Origin: Doryteuthis pealeii | Lineage: Eukaryota > Mollusca > Cephalopoda > Myopsida > Loliginidae | Length of the DNA: 64,000 bases | Reading direction: 5' to 3' | Assembly: GCA_023376005.1 (NCBI GenBank) | Contig: CM042160.1 | Location: forward strand, 86,557,521 to 86,621,520 | Shown here: positions 1 through 10,320 of the stretch, piece after piece | Position numbering within the stretch: the first letter of the stretch is position 1 | Layout: each line of letters starts with the position of its first letter | Notes under the pieces: model-generated | Seen by the model: the letters and a program-made list of their open reading frames with translations, nothing else | Told to the model about the DNA's origin: nothing | Databases searched by the model: none | Program-made: the position numbers and the translations under genes

Positions 1-458
1 ACTGTATATAAAACAAGAAAATTATCTCCAAATCTTTGAATTCTCATTTGGGAAAGATATGAAACCATAACTGTCTTTCCTTCAAATCTAATTAATGTAA
101 GTGTACAGATCAAATTTAGTTACAATAATAAAGACAACTGATAGTTTCTACCAAATTAGGTTTATCATAAATTTATAAAAATATCATAAAGCAATGTTAA
201 TTGCTAGTAACTGTATGATGCCAAGGACCCCCTCTTTTTTTCTTTATATATATATATATATATATGAAGAAAAAATAAAATCAGATACGGTACTAAGTGT
301 TTGGTAAGTCTTTGAGAGCCCTATTTGACCTAGTTTTAAACTCTGATAACATTCTCTCCCCAATGGATTTGCATTAACTTTGCTTATCAACAGAAATAGA
401 ATCACATACATTATGGTACCTCACCCTGTTTGAACACTCATTTACCGTATGCTTCAAA

Positions 459-461
<3 letters not shown>

Positions 462-520
<59 letters not shown>
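462..520. repeat. (TA)n microsatellite
   Basis: 29 TA units, uninterrupted. A shorter one lies at 245-265. Confidence 0.98.
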
Positions 521-521
<1 letters not shown>

Positions 522-883
522 TTAAATACTAGGTCCCTGTTCCCTATTTTAATAACTGACCTAATAGCCTACATTCTGATACACACATACACTCTTTAAC
601 ACACATTCAGAGTTACCTGTGCATATCCTTGGGTGTGTTTATCCAAGCTGGTTACTAAGTTTAAATATATACTTAATGAAGTTGTCAGTCTAACTAATGG
701 TTGTTAACTTTCTCTCTTAGCTCTTTTGTATTGTGCTTAAAAACTTGTGGTTGTTTTAAAATAGACTGGTTAACCATTTATCCAGATAACATTTCACTCG
801 GTTCAATCTGTTACAAACTGATTGGATTGATAATATAACATTTATTGTATGACTATGCATATTTTGAATTTATATTATTAAGA

Positions 884-1280
884 CTAGTATAAAATTAAAA
901 AAACACCCTCCGGGCGATGTAAAAATAGATTTTTGAAACATATTGCCTGAGGGGTGGGAGTAAAAAATTCAATGTCAGCAAGTTTGTACCCTAAGTAAGT
1001 AAAATCATCAAATTCATTAAAGGATTAAAAAAATAAAACAATTTGAAATGTAAACTTTAAATGTGTATTAAAATAAAACAAACTATATATAGATATATAA
1101 TACCAGTCATGTATTTATTAAAACTTGTTTTAAAAAAACAATGAGGACTGTCTAATGTTGCATGTTCAAATTTTGAGTGTATTTATTCTATGTTATGACA
1201 ATTTTGGGTATAGTGACGTAAGCAGTGACATAATTTTTGTTACAGACAAAAACTGGAAGCGAATCTCCATTATTAATAGA
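884..1280 (-). mobile_element. Helitron-like non-autonomous element, family G copy
   Basis: Read on the - strand it starts TCTATTAATAATGGAG and ends in a decayed GC-rich hairpin (around 911-925) followed by CTAG at 884-887. The host bases are A on one side (883) and T on the other (1281), the A-T target typical of Helitrons. Best copy of this family: 23105-23731. Confidence 0.6.
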
Positions 1281-1979
1281 TGTTAATGACAAAGTTGTTT
1301 GCTGTTATGAATTTGGACAATTCTTCTAATTGTTAATATATTTCTTATTGATCCCAGGTTATAAGTCTATAAATTATGTTAAGACAAATTTTTGTAATAG
1401 CAGAGAAATCAGTTGGAGATGATGCAAATTCATTATTTGAACATTTATCATTTGAAATGATTTCAATCCAAAGTGTCCACATTTCTGGCATAGCCTATAC
1501 ATAAACAAAGGCTGTTAGTTAAGATAATAAAGTTTTTACTTAACATTGTTTACTATTTATAACACCTGTGCATATAATATGAACAAATATTATAAATAGT
1601 AAAGTTATTTAAAAACTTCATTATGTTCAAAAGAAATACGTAAGTTACATCAAGGTTTAGACTACATGGTTTATTTATGGTATTGCATTGATTTTGATTG
1701 TATTACATTAGTTTTGATAGTATAAATCTGTGTTTGAATGTTTCTCTTTATCTTATTGGAAGTTGAAGAAATATTTTTGTAGGCTAGCATCATCAAAAGT
1801 TAAGAGATCATTCAGTATAAACTAAAAACACTTTTTTGTGGCTAACAAATTAGCAACTGTTCATTACTCCAAAATTATTCATTACTATAATCTACTTGCA
1901 AATAAATTAGAACATTATGTGAATATTTTATCTACAACACTATTTTCTATTAATATTCACATTTTGAATGCATAAAGTA

Positions 1980-2183
1980 GGCAGTGAGGAAGTCTATCCT
2001 CTTTTTGCTAGAACTAGACCAAGGAGATTGTTTTTGCATCTGAGGTGGAGTGCCATACATACCATCAGCTCCCAAATTTAGTGCACATAAGCTGTGCTAC
2101 TCAAATCTTGAGTTGGTGAGAGTTGGTATTGAACCAAGAACCTTGCGGTTCTGAGGTGAATGCTCTACTGACTAAGCTAAATT
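1980..2183 (-). mobile_element. tRNA-derived SINE, family C
   Basis: Antisense copy: on the - strand TTTAGCTTAGTCAGTAGAG (A-box region) and GGTTCAATACCAAC (B-box region), then the family body with GGTGTGGCACTCC-like, CCTTGGTCTAG and GATAGACTTCC. A poly-T/G run follows the tRNA-like end. It matches the better copy at 37437-37672. Confidence 0.75.
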
Positions 2184-3069
2184 GTTTTTTTTTGGGGGGG
2201 GGGATTTCTGAGAAATAGAACAATTTAACCTTGAATTAATTTTTGTGTGAAATACAAATGAATTTGAGAATTTTTTGTTCTAGAAATTTAAAGTAGTTAG
2301 ATATAGAAAATGTAATTATTAACAATAATTGCATTCAACTAATACTGTCTATATAATATTCTTTCTACATCAGTTCAGTAGACTGAATATGAGAGTTTGT
2401 CTTGAGACTTCTAACCTATGATGAAAACTTGGCAACTTAATCACAAAGGTGAAGAAATTACTTATTTCAAAACTGAGATAGCTAATTTCTCATTAACTAA
2501 AACTTGTAAATGCTAAGGGCAGACATTTTAGAATACAATTAGGAGACATAAGAGCCTCCTTATAAGGTAATCTATGTATTAGCTTCCCATTTGGGTTTGT
2601 TTTTTTAAAACAATAGAATAAATAAAAATGGTTATTCTTCCTCTTATTTTGTGATTTTGAAAAATGTCTATCATGAAATTGTTATAATTTGGATTGTTAC
2701 TTTTTAGCATATTTTCTTCTCAGAAGAAATAAGGTTTTTAAAGAACGAGTTTCTTGTAATTACATAATCAGTAGTAACCTAATAATAATAATCTTTTGGT
2801 CTATGTCTTGTTTGTATACCTGGATCATTGAAACCAGGATTACCAGGAGTTGGAAGTTATAAGGTCCAACTCCAAGTATAGGATGCAGACTCCTAGGATT
2901 CTTATAATTCCAACTCTTTAAGATAATTAGAATTAAATTAGACTGTCAACAAAGGTAAAGTAGCTAACTAAAATAATTTTACTTAAAAATTTTTTTTTTT
3001 AATTCATTATTGTCTCTTGACAGATGCTCTACACTATCATGTGAGCCTGGCTCTATTTTTCACCATGTT

Positions 3070-3300
3070 AAATAAGATAAATTGGACCATATTACAGGCA
3101 CCCCTTTTCAATTTTGTGTCATTAGGTTAATTTTTTTTTTTCATCTACACTGCCAATATCTGGTTGTTTGTTAGGGTTAGGGGTTATAACCCTAACCCCT
3201 AACAAACAACCGGATATTGACGGTGTAAATGAAAAAAAATGGCCTAATGGCACAAAATCGAAAAGGAGTACCTTAACGTAATATGGTCCGATAAATTTGT
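3070..3300. mobile_element. Foldback MITE, ~115-bp arms
   Basis: Left arm GATAAATTGGACCATATTAC ... GATATTGACAG-like ... GTTTGTTAGGG; the right arm is its inverse to CGTAATATGGTCCGATAAAT. The arms are ~85% alike and meet near 3187 at GGGTTAGGGGTTATAACCCT. The ends are TA-rich. No coding. It lies between two copies of a small palindromic repeat (2830-2930 and 3441-3533). Confidence 0.8.
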
Positions 3301-3440
3301 AAAATTATATATATTTTTCATAAATTTATATATCTGTAAATCTGAATAAATAAATAAATGTTAGATGTTTAATGTAAAGTTAAAAAAATAGTAATAAAAT
3401 CTTAGTTTACAATAAAATTATAGTTAGTAAAAAAAAAACA

Positions 3441-3533
3441 AGGTTGCAGATTTGGAAGGTATAAGGTCCAACTCCTAGTATTCCTAGGATGCTGACTCCA
3501 ACTCTATCCAAAACCTCCGATTCTGCAACCCTG
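3441..3533. repeat. Small palindromic repeat
   Basis: AAGGTTGCAGATTTGG ... CCGATTCTGCAACCCTGG forms an inverted repeat around AACTCCTAGTATTCCTAGGA. A related, more decayed copy is at about 2830-2930 (GGTCCAACTCCAAG, ACTCCTAGGATTC). Confidence 0.5.
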
Positions 3534-4261
3534 GTTGTAAATGTGAACAATTTCCATCAAGTCTCCTCTGATTTTTGTTATCAAATCCAGTCTTTTCAGT
3601 TTTTATTTCTTGTTGAGTAGGTCTTAAAAAATCTTGCTCTTCATTAAAAAGATAAAAAAAGGTATTTGAAAATAAAATCAGTCTTCTACTCTTTGATATT
3701 CTATATTACCCAGTGTAACATTTTCACTCTCATTCATATTGTTCTTATCACCAAGTCTTTATGTATTTCCCTCTATATATCTCATCCTGCCATCTGTCAG
3801 AGCAGACTCTATAATACAAGAAGCCTTTCCTCATTATGATAATCTTGTTCTATTCTTAAAGTTTAGTTATATGGGGAACTGATAGAATCAGTTTTGGCTT
3901 TATTATTTAAGCTAGTACTTGCTACTTATATTTCTTTCTATTTCCCATATCCCCTCAACAACAACAAATTGTCTTACTATCAATATCATTCAGCATCATC
4001 ATTTCATATATCAGTCATGTCAGCATCACTGATTCCTACTGAGATGGCATTCAGCAGCTGAACACATTTTGCCGGCAATATGCTTAATTTCTAGAAAATG
4101 TTTCTTTATCATCTGTTCTCTCTTTGATAAGTGGTTATAGAGTCTCTCTTGGCGACTCTATTTTTATGATGATTTTGCCAGGAGTTTATAAACTTACCAT
4201 ATTTGTGAATTGAGTAAAAGGCTTTAAGAAGGAAAAAAGAAAACTTTCATTAGTTGTAGAA

Positions 4262-4392
4262 AATATTAAATAATTTACTAAGCTTAGCTCAGTTTTGGCA
4301 CAAGGCCAGTAGTACAGAGCACCCCATGAGAATTGAACTCTCTAGTGATTGTTTGCTAACTTAGTTCACTCCATTATACTACTTGATAAGGC
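4262..4392 (-). mobile_element. tRNA-derived SINE, family J
   Basis: TTTACTAAGCTTAGCTC, TGGCACAAGGCCAGTAG, GAGAATTGAACTC (reversed B-box) and an end near CCATTATACTAC. Matches 37257-37385 throughout. Confidence 0.7.
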
Positions 4393-4436
4393 ACCCTTTA
4401 AAAAAAAAAAACTAAGTATAGCTTGAATTTGGACTT

Positions 4437-4705
4437 GCTACTCACGGTGCATGACACTATTGAGATTGGGGGAGTCTTAACCCCTTCCCCCATGGTATAG
4501 TGCTCGACTGCAACCTCTAATATGTAAGTTTGAATTCCAGTCACACTATTATGTTCACTTTAGAACAAATATTCTTATCCCCCCCCCCTCATCGCCCAGT
4601 TTTGCGTTGAATAGTACCACTGCTGTTCTTCTACAAGGATGGCTGTAGCATTTAATACCCCACAAAGGTTGATATGACATTAAACAAAGAAACCAAACCA
4701 TTAAG
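4437..4705 (+). mobile_element. Retroposon family I (tRNA-like head, shared 3' tail)
   Basis: Head with GGTATAGTGCTCGACTGC and the B-box-like AAGTTTGAATTCC. Body GAATAGTACCACTGCTGTTC and TTCTACAAGGATGGC. Tail GGTTGATATGACATTAAACA then AAGAAACCAAACC. The tail is shared with families A and B. Confidence 0.75.
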
Positions 4706-4734
4706 ACTGGGTTTTTTTGGTTTTTTAATGTTTT

Positions 4735-4905
4735 GAAGTTCTGGGAGATATAGATTTGAGTAGAGGGACAGAGAAATCTATCTTATGTGCAAAAAGATTT
4801 CAACAAGCTTTATTCAATGATATAATGGGTTTAAACTAGTTGTAAAAAGTTACTGAGTAAAACCCAAAATAGGCTTCAATAGTGTCATGGACTGTCAGTA
4901 GTAAT
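4735..4905 (+). repeat. Dispersed repeat, family K
   Basis: Shares AAAAAGATTTCAACAAGC, GATATAATGGGTTTAAACTA and TTACTGAGTAAAACCCAAAA with two copies at 25.06-25.48 kb. No tRNA-like head or coding sequence was recognised. Confidence 0.7.
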
Positions 4906-5037
4906 TGATTTGTAGGGCCAGCTTGTTAACCATTACACCACAGCAAAATAACCAGATATTAAATTTCATGAACCAAATATGCAAAAATAATGAAAGAATT
5001 TTGAATTGATTATTTACAATAGTCATTTCCATACTGG

Positions 5038-5042
<5 letters not shown>

Positions 5043-5086
<44 letters not shown>
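5043..5086. repeat. (TA)n microsatellite, left of foldback
   Basis: 22 TA units, 42 bp before the left arm at 5128. Confidence 0.98.
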
Positions 5087-5089
<3 letters not shown>

Positions 5090-5127
5090 ACGTAAACAAA
5101 TATGGCTATTTTTAGCCGACAATATTT

Positions 5128-5494
5128 GGGAGAATGTGCTTAACTGAAGTCAAACCTAATTTTTTTTTTTTTGAAAGTTAATTCATTAATGATTAATTAG
5201 GCGGGATTTAACTACTTAAATGTAGGGCTAAACAAATCGAGAAAAATCAATCTCTGTATGTACATTTCGGCCCATTAGGCCTCATCAGCAGAGCTATAGA
5301 TACGAAGATCGCCTCATGCGTGATTCGAAACCTGTATGTCAGATCGACAAAGCAAGCCTCTTACCTTTACACCCTTGATTTTTCTCGATTTGTTTAGCCT
5401 TACATTTAAGTAGTTAAATCCCGCCTAATTAATCATTAATGAATTAACTTTCAAAAAAAAAAATTAGGTTTGACTTCAGTTAAGCACATATTCT
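5128..5494. mobile_element. Foldback with near-identical arms around a hammerhead-bearing SINE
   Basis: Left arm 5128-5250 and right arm 5379-5494 are almost perfect inverses (AGCACATTCTCC-type end, TTAACTGAAGTCAAACCTAA, GGCGGGATTTAACTACTTAA, AACAAATCGAGAAAAATCAA). The centre is an antisense tRNA-like SINE whose tail is the left arm; the right arm is a second inverted tail. TA microsatellites bracket the whole (5043-5086, 5497-5544). Confidence 0.8.
5252..5293 (-). ncRNA. Hammerhead ribozyme motif, type I, in a SINE
   Basis: On the - strand: stem I CTCTG (5293-5289), core CTGATGA, stem II GGCC-TAATG-GGCC (5281-5269), core GAA, stem III ATG-TA-CAT (5265-5258), cleavage-site A (5257), and closing stem I strand CAGAG (5256-5252). 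Every invariant core base (C3 U4 G5 A6 G8 A9, G12 A13 A14, A15.1-U16.1, H17) is present. Stem III is very short and palindromic, as in metazoan retroelement hammerheads, which are thought to act as dimers. Not tested biochemically. Confidence 0.75.

Positions 5495-5496
<2 letters not shown>

Positions 5497-5544
<48 letters not shown>
5497..5544. repeat. (TA)n microsatellite, right of foldback
   Basis: 24 AT units starting right at the end of the right arm. Confidence 0.98.
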
Positions 5545-5546
<2 letters not shown>

Positions 5547-5789
5547 CCCAATGTGGAGATGATTATTTGACAAGATTTGTTAGATTACTTTCAGTGTGAT
5601 AAAGCTTAAGTTATTTTATAATCTTACTACTGTTTTATATAAAAGTATAGAAAATATGTAAAAACAAATATTCAGAGGATGTATTTATTTATTGATAAAT
5701 AGTTCTGCCTATATTCAAATGTTTCTGTTTTTATCTATACATATTGTATATATTTACCATCATCAGGGCAATGTTAAGGAGTGACAGAG

Positions 5790-6445
5790 ATGCTGATAGT
5801 TATGCGTCCTGCATCCCTGACAAATAAAAATCTTAAAGGGTGCAGGAAAATTGTATTCATGCTTCCCAGTGTTTTTCTTTTATTTTCGCTCACCATTTCA
5901 AGCTAACTGTAAATACATTTCAATAGTTTCTTAGAAACAAATGACACAGGATAGGTTACAAGGTAGTATTGAAGTCAGTCAGTATATTGTTAGTTTGAAC
6001 AACAGCAACTGGCTAAGCACAACTTGACTATTGCCCAAGACAGCTGGTACTTATGGAATTCAAGAATATTCCATTCATGTATTTGGGTGGTTCCATTCCT
6101 TGAGTCCTGGTTGGCTGCTTGGTTTCTATGATGTTATGAGGTTTCATAAATACCCTGGCATTATGCAGTAGGATTGCAACAAGATTAGATCTGTATTCAG
6201 TTACAGCTACTTGTTGCTTTGTCTTACCAAATCGACGGTAATTGGAATGGTATGATTATTCTACAGGTAGCAGTTAGACAGCTTTAGTTGGGACCCATAA
6301 ATTTTACCGGTGACTCGTTCAAAGCAAATATGTGCATCCCAGGATGCACTAAATCAAAAAGCTATCAACATTACTGGAGTGATATCATGAAGCTCCTTCA
6401 AAAATGTTATTTTCAAGTGAGATGAAACAAAAATTTTCCTTGTGT
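5790..6445 (-). repeat. Dispersed repeat family M, interrupted by a ~300 bp insertion
   Basis: Antisense to the copies at 7835-8185 and 34228-34525. Blocks include GATGCTGATAGTTATGCG, GTAAATACATTTCAATAGTT, ATAGGTTACAAGGTAG, then after the insertion CAGTTAGACAGCTTTAG, TTGGGACCCAT and CATCCCAGGATGCACTAAAT. Confidence 0.75.
5967..6264. mobile_element. Unknown ~300 bp insertion inside family M, 6-bp target duplication
   Basis: AGGTAG occurs at 5961-5966 and 6265-6270, exactly where the uninterrupted copies (7980-8000, 34360-34380) run on. The inserted 298 bp match nothing else I recognise in the window and have no open frame of note. Confidence 0.6.
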
Positions 6446-6734
6446 GTTGAAAAATGTCAATTTAAAAAAAATGTTTTTTATTTATTTAAAAATATGTATC
6501 ATTCAAAGGTTACATTTGTAAATAAATATCCAGTTATTAACATTGACTTTATATGAAGCATTTACATTTAACAAAATTTTGCCTACTTGTCATCTTTGAT
6601 TTTTAAACCATGAATATCTATCTCAATATTTTAACTTCCTCTACTCCCATCAGGAACTATCAGATGTATTTAAGATCAAAAATGTAACTGAATTCTTAAT
6701 AATTTCTACTGATTTACAAGCTAACCATTTATAT

Positions 6735-7670
6735 ATAATGAAATTTATTGTGTACAGTGCTCAGGTGCACCACAACTCATCAAAGTCTCATGTCAAGTAT
6801 ACAAAATAATGTAGTGTCATGAACAGTTACAGTAGTAATATGCATGTATGTGTGCGCGCGTGTGCATATGTATGTGGAGAGTGGCATCAGGTATAGTGTC
6901 GGCGGACCACAGGAAGCATGTAGGCTTTGAAAAACTCAGTGCTTCGGCAGCCTACAACAGACGCGGGCAGTTTATTCCATGTCTCCGCAATTCTGAGCGT
7001 GAAAAAATGTTTCCGAAAGTCACGTGAACAGTGCTGTTTTCTGACTTTGTAGGATGCCCAGTGTGTGGAAAGATGGAGATCAAAAAGGTGCTCAAGGTTG
7101 CTGTTGTTAAGATGATTAATGACCTTATGAGCGTTTACCAGGTCAGTTGCCAGACGCCGAAGTTTCAGCGAATCCATTCCCAGGGCTGCGAGACGTTCAG
7201 AGTATGGTAGATGCCTGATGGAGGGTATCCGCCTGGTTGCACGTCTCTGTACAGTTTCTAGGGATTAATATTCTGAGCAAGATAGGGGTTCCAGACCGGT
7301 GATGCAAACTCCAAGTGTGGCGCACCATAGCTTTGTACAGCTTCAAATAGATAGCCGGTGAGCGGCTGACAAAGGTCTTGCTGAGTGACGCCAGGACACC
7401 CTCGGCCTTTTTGACAATTTTGGAGATGTGTTTCGTCCAACGTAAATCACTGCTGACAGTAATACCCAGATCACATTCACAAGAAGATTCCTTGATATTA
7501 GTGTTGTGGAGGGAGTATATGTATGATGGGTTTTTCCTCCCAAAATGCATGGTGGTGCATTTGTCCACAGCCAGCTTCAGCTGCCAGTCCATTGTTGCAC
7601 TGTGTCCAGGTCTGATTGTAGTAAAGATCTGCAGCGTTCAGGATCTGTATTTGAAACAATAATCCGTTTT
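6735..7670 (-). pseudogene. LINE (non-LTR retrotransposon) fragment, reverse transcriptase C-terminal part
   Basis: On the - strand the decayed frame reads DPERCRSLLQSDLDTVQQ, DWQLKLAVDKCTTMHFGRKN, SPAIYLKLYKAMVR, VNAHKVINHLNNSNLEHLFD and FTLRIAETWNKLPASVVGC, then STEFFKAYMLPVVRRHYT and stop. VDKCTTMHFG and the R-x-WN-x-LP-x-x-VV end are typical of the RT-to-3' end of CR1/Jockey-group LINEs. Several frameshifts are present. The 5' side is truncated at about 7670; the 3' UTR ends at CACAATAAATTTCAT (reversed at 6737-6755). Confidence 0.85.
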
Positions 7671-7834
7671 TGTTTTTGCTTTTTTTTCGTAGCAAATTTT
7701 AGTTTGCTGTTCTTTCCTTTCGGTAAAGAAATAAAGCAAATTCTTTTTTTATATCTGATAGTGTTTGTTTGATATATTGCAACTTTCAATGATTGAGATT
7801 TTGTCGGGGGCGGGGGGTAATAACCCTCTATCTT

Positions 7835-8185
7835 GATAAATTCAGTGACACTGATAGCTTTTGATTTAGTGTGTCCTGGGATGCACATATTTGATTTGAA
7901 TGAGTCTCTGGGGAAATTTCATGGATCCCAACTATAGTTTCTTAATAAATTGTAGGGGTTTTATTATTATCTGGGAAAACAACTAAAGCCGTCTAACTCC
8001 TACCTTGTAACCTATCCTGTGGAATTAATTTCTAAGAAAATGTTGAAATGTATTTACAGTTAGCATGAAATGGTGAGGAAGGAAAAAGAAAAACATTGAA
8101 ATACATGGATATGATTTTAGTGCATCCTTTTAGATTTTTATGCATCAGACGCAGGACTCATCCCTATCAGCATCTCTGTAAATTG
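7835..8185 (+). repeat. Dispersed repeat family M, uninterrupted
   Basis: TAGCTTTTGATTTAGTGTG, CCTGGGATGCACATATTTG, AACTAAAGCCGTCTAACTCC, TGTATTTACAGTTAGCATG and CATCAGACGCAGGACTC. Inverted relative to 5790-6445; a LINE fragment lies between the two. Confidence 0.75.
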
Positions 8186-8682
8186 TAAATGCTATTTATA
8201 TTAAACTTATACTCTCCAAATATATATTTTAATTAACTTAATAGATTTTGATAACCAGTTTTAAAACCAAAAATATGAAGACGTATACTTTGAAAATTTC
8301 CAAGCACAAAAGTATAACAGATATATATATAATTTTGAGAATAAAGGTATTAGATATCTATATTAATGGTAAATCAATATGTATGCATGAATGTATAGAA
8401 ACTTTTATGTATATTTCAAACAGTCATCTTTCTTGATGTTGGCTAACACATTTTATACTTTTTGGAGGGACTAAGACATAAGCATTTTATAAATCTACAA
8501 ACATTGATTTATTTTTTAAATTAAACTGCGTAATATTTATTGTATAGCTTGTGTTATACAGTAAATAATTTTTTTTTTTTTAAATATCTTTACTCTGTAT
8601 CTCTAAATTCAGTAGCGAGTTGAAACAAAGTTTTAGTTGTTGATCTTGATTTATTAATGGCATAACCAATGAACGAGAGGAA

Positions 8683-8702
8683 ATATATATATATATATAT
8701 AT
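8683..8702. repeat. (TA)n with short flanking inverted repeat
   Basis: ATAACCAATGAACGAGAGG before and CTCCTCATTGGTTAT after the TA run form a hairpin. Another (CT)n tract lies at 8844-8877. Confidence 0.85.
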
Positions 8703-8839
8703 AAACCAATTAATAAATCTTATTTCTCCTCATTGGTTATAATTAGATCTACATTTTCAAGGCAGCAGGTATTTCTGACTTTGATCAATATCCGTTTGCT
8801 TCTATTTAGAGAAAAGAGTTTGAATTTTATGTCAAGTGT

Positions 8840-8879
<40 letters not shown>

Positions 8880-9329
8880 CCCTAGTTGTAGAGAAAATGA
8901 ATAACGGAAACAAAACTGTCAGTTTTCTGATATTCCAGAAATTCTTTTATCATTGATTATTTAATTTTTTTGAAAAATTTTGTTTGGTGGGTACAGAATT
9001 TTCTGATGGCAATGAACAGACCATATTTATTCATTATGAAATTAAAAACTAAGAAGTGATGGTAAGCTAGCTCATCAGTTTCATCCTCGCACAACAGAGC
9101 TAAGACCGAGGAATAAATACACGATTAAGAAATATAAAATGGGGGTGGGTGGGCAAAGGTGAAATATTAGGAGCTAAATGGAGGTAATATTGAGTCTGAG
9201 CAAACATTCTGTCTATTTAGAGAGAGAAGGCTTGCTTAACAATATATAGAGGGTCTCCAATATTTTAAGATGAAGAGTCCAACTTTCTCTGATTGGAGAA
9301 AAAAGTCAACACTGAATTTCTCTGAATGT

Positions 9330-9545
9330 TTGAGATGAGGCTTGATGATTAGTATTATCTGCGTTATTCAGACTATTGTCCTCATCTTTATTGTTATTTG
9401 TACAACGTTTCAGGCCGATATACCTGATTACGACAAGAAAGTTCCCGAGTTCGAAAAGAAGGTTCCCGAGTCCGACAAGAAATACCTGAAGAAGGCCGGA
9501 GGGTATATCGGCCGAAACGTTGTACAAATAACAAATAACAAGGGA
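9330..9545 (+). mobile_element. SINE family R copy with foldback end and hammerhead-like 3' region
   Basis: Body motifs AAGAAAGTTCCCGAGTTCG and AAGAAGGTTCCCGAGTCCG are a short internal tandem. They are followed by ACCTGAAGAAGGCCGG and ATCGGCCGAAACGTTGTAC, the hammerhead-like part (9483-9524). The left end (9372-9424) is an inverted version of the 3' end, so the copy can fold back on itself. Confidence 0.65.
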
Positions 9546-9636
9546 AAAAAAAACAGTTGTTTTTATTTGTAAGTCCATTGTCAAAGCTTTCGCTGAACAT
9601 GCAAACTTGGGTTTCGGCTTTCTGAACATTTTTAAG

Positions 9637-9850
9637 GAGACGCTTGTGGCCTAACACTTATTATCATGGGAAGTGGACTCAGCTACCCAAGTTCAAATCC
9701 TGAACAAGTCTTTGCATTTTTCATAGAACTAATACCATCAAGAAAGGTATGAATTCAATTATTTTCTCTCTAGCTATGGCTAAATAGTAGGGCAGAATGG
9801 ACTCTTGGTATGGCAACTGTCTAGAAGGAAAACTCTGAATTCAAACCAGT
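9637..9850 (+). mobile_element. tRNA-derived SINE, family D
   Basis: B-box-like AAGTTCAAATCCTG. Body TTTTCATAGAACTAATACC, CTCTCTAGCTATGGCTAAAT, AGTAGGGCAGAATGGAC and CTTGGTATGGCAAC. It ends CTGAATTCAAACCAG. Confidence 0.75.
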
Positions 9851-9902
9851 TGTAGACCTGGAGAAAGATGATCTTTGGCCAACTTATTCCTGTCCAAGAC
9901 AA

Positions 9903-10320
9903 ACGGTGGAATCCCTTGACGTAGTGGCTAATATGCTAGATTTATGATATTGTAAAAAGCAAATTCAAATTCCAGTTATGCTATTACATTCACTTTCAGA
10001 CTAATACCCTCAGTAAAGGTATACCCCCACCCCAGCTATGGGTTAAATAGTACCATTAGTGGTCATCTACAAGTTTGACTTTGCCATTTAATAACCCATG
10101 AAGGTTTATATGCCATTAAACAAGCATATAAACTATGAAGGTTTATATGCCATTAAACAAGCATATAAACTATGAAGGTTTATATGCCATTAAACAAGCA
10201 TATAAACCATGAAGGTTTATATGCCATTAAACAAGCATATAAACTATGAAGGTTTATATGCCATTAAACAAGCATATAAACTATGAAGGTTTATATGCCA
10301 TTAAACAAAGAACCAAACCA
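9903..10320 (+). mobile_element. Retroposon family I with an amplified tail
   Basis: Head GACGTAGTGGCTAATATGC and AAATTCAAATTCCAG, body CCAGCTATGGGTTAAATAGT and TGGTCATCTACAAG. The tail module is repeated about six times (10097-10309) before the usual AAGAACCAAACC end. Confidence 0.75.
10097..10309. repeat. 37-bp minisatellite, ~5.7 copies
   Basis: Units start at 10097, 10134, 10171, 10208, 10245 and 10282. Each is TATGAAGGTTTATATGCC plus ATTAAACAAGCATATAAAC, with a C for the first T in the first and fourth unit. The units are otherwise identical, so the expansion is recent. Confidence 0.95.

Noticed and set aside
3175..3210. Interstitial telomere
   Set aside because: Only two to three TTAGGG-like units at the centre of a palindromic MITE; too short and explained by the foldback.
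7378..7888. Plus-strand and alternate-frame open reading frames across 7.4-7.9 kb
   Set aside because: They are shadows of the minus-strand LINE reverse transcriptase fragment.
9306..9629. Open frames of 76-107 codons on both strands
   Set aside because: They lie in a SINE family R copy and its inverted tail, and are not conserved between copies.
10097..10309. CRISPR-like array (37-bp repeated unit)
   Set aside because: The units are contiguous without unique spacers, in animal DNA, and derive from a SINE tail.
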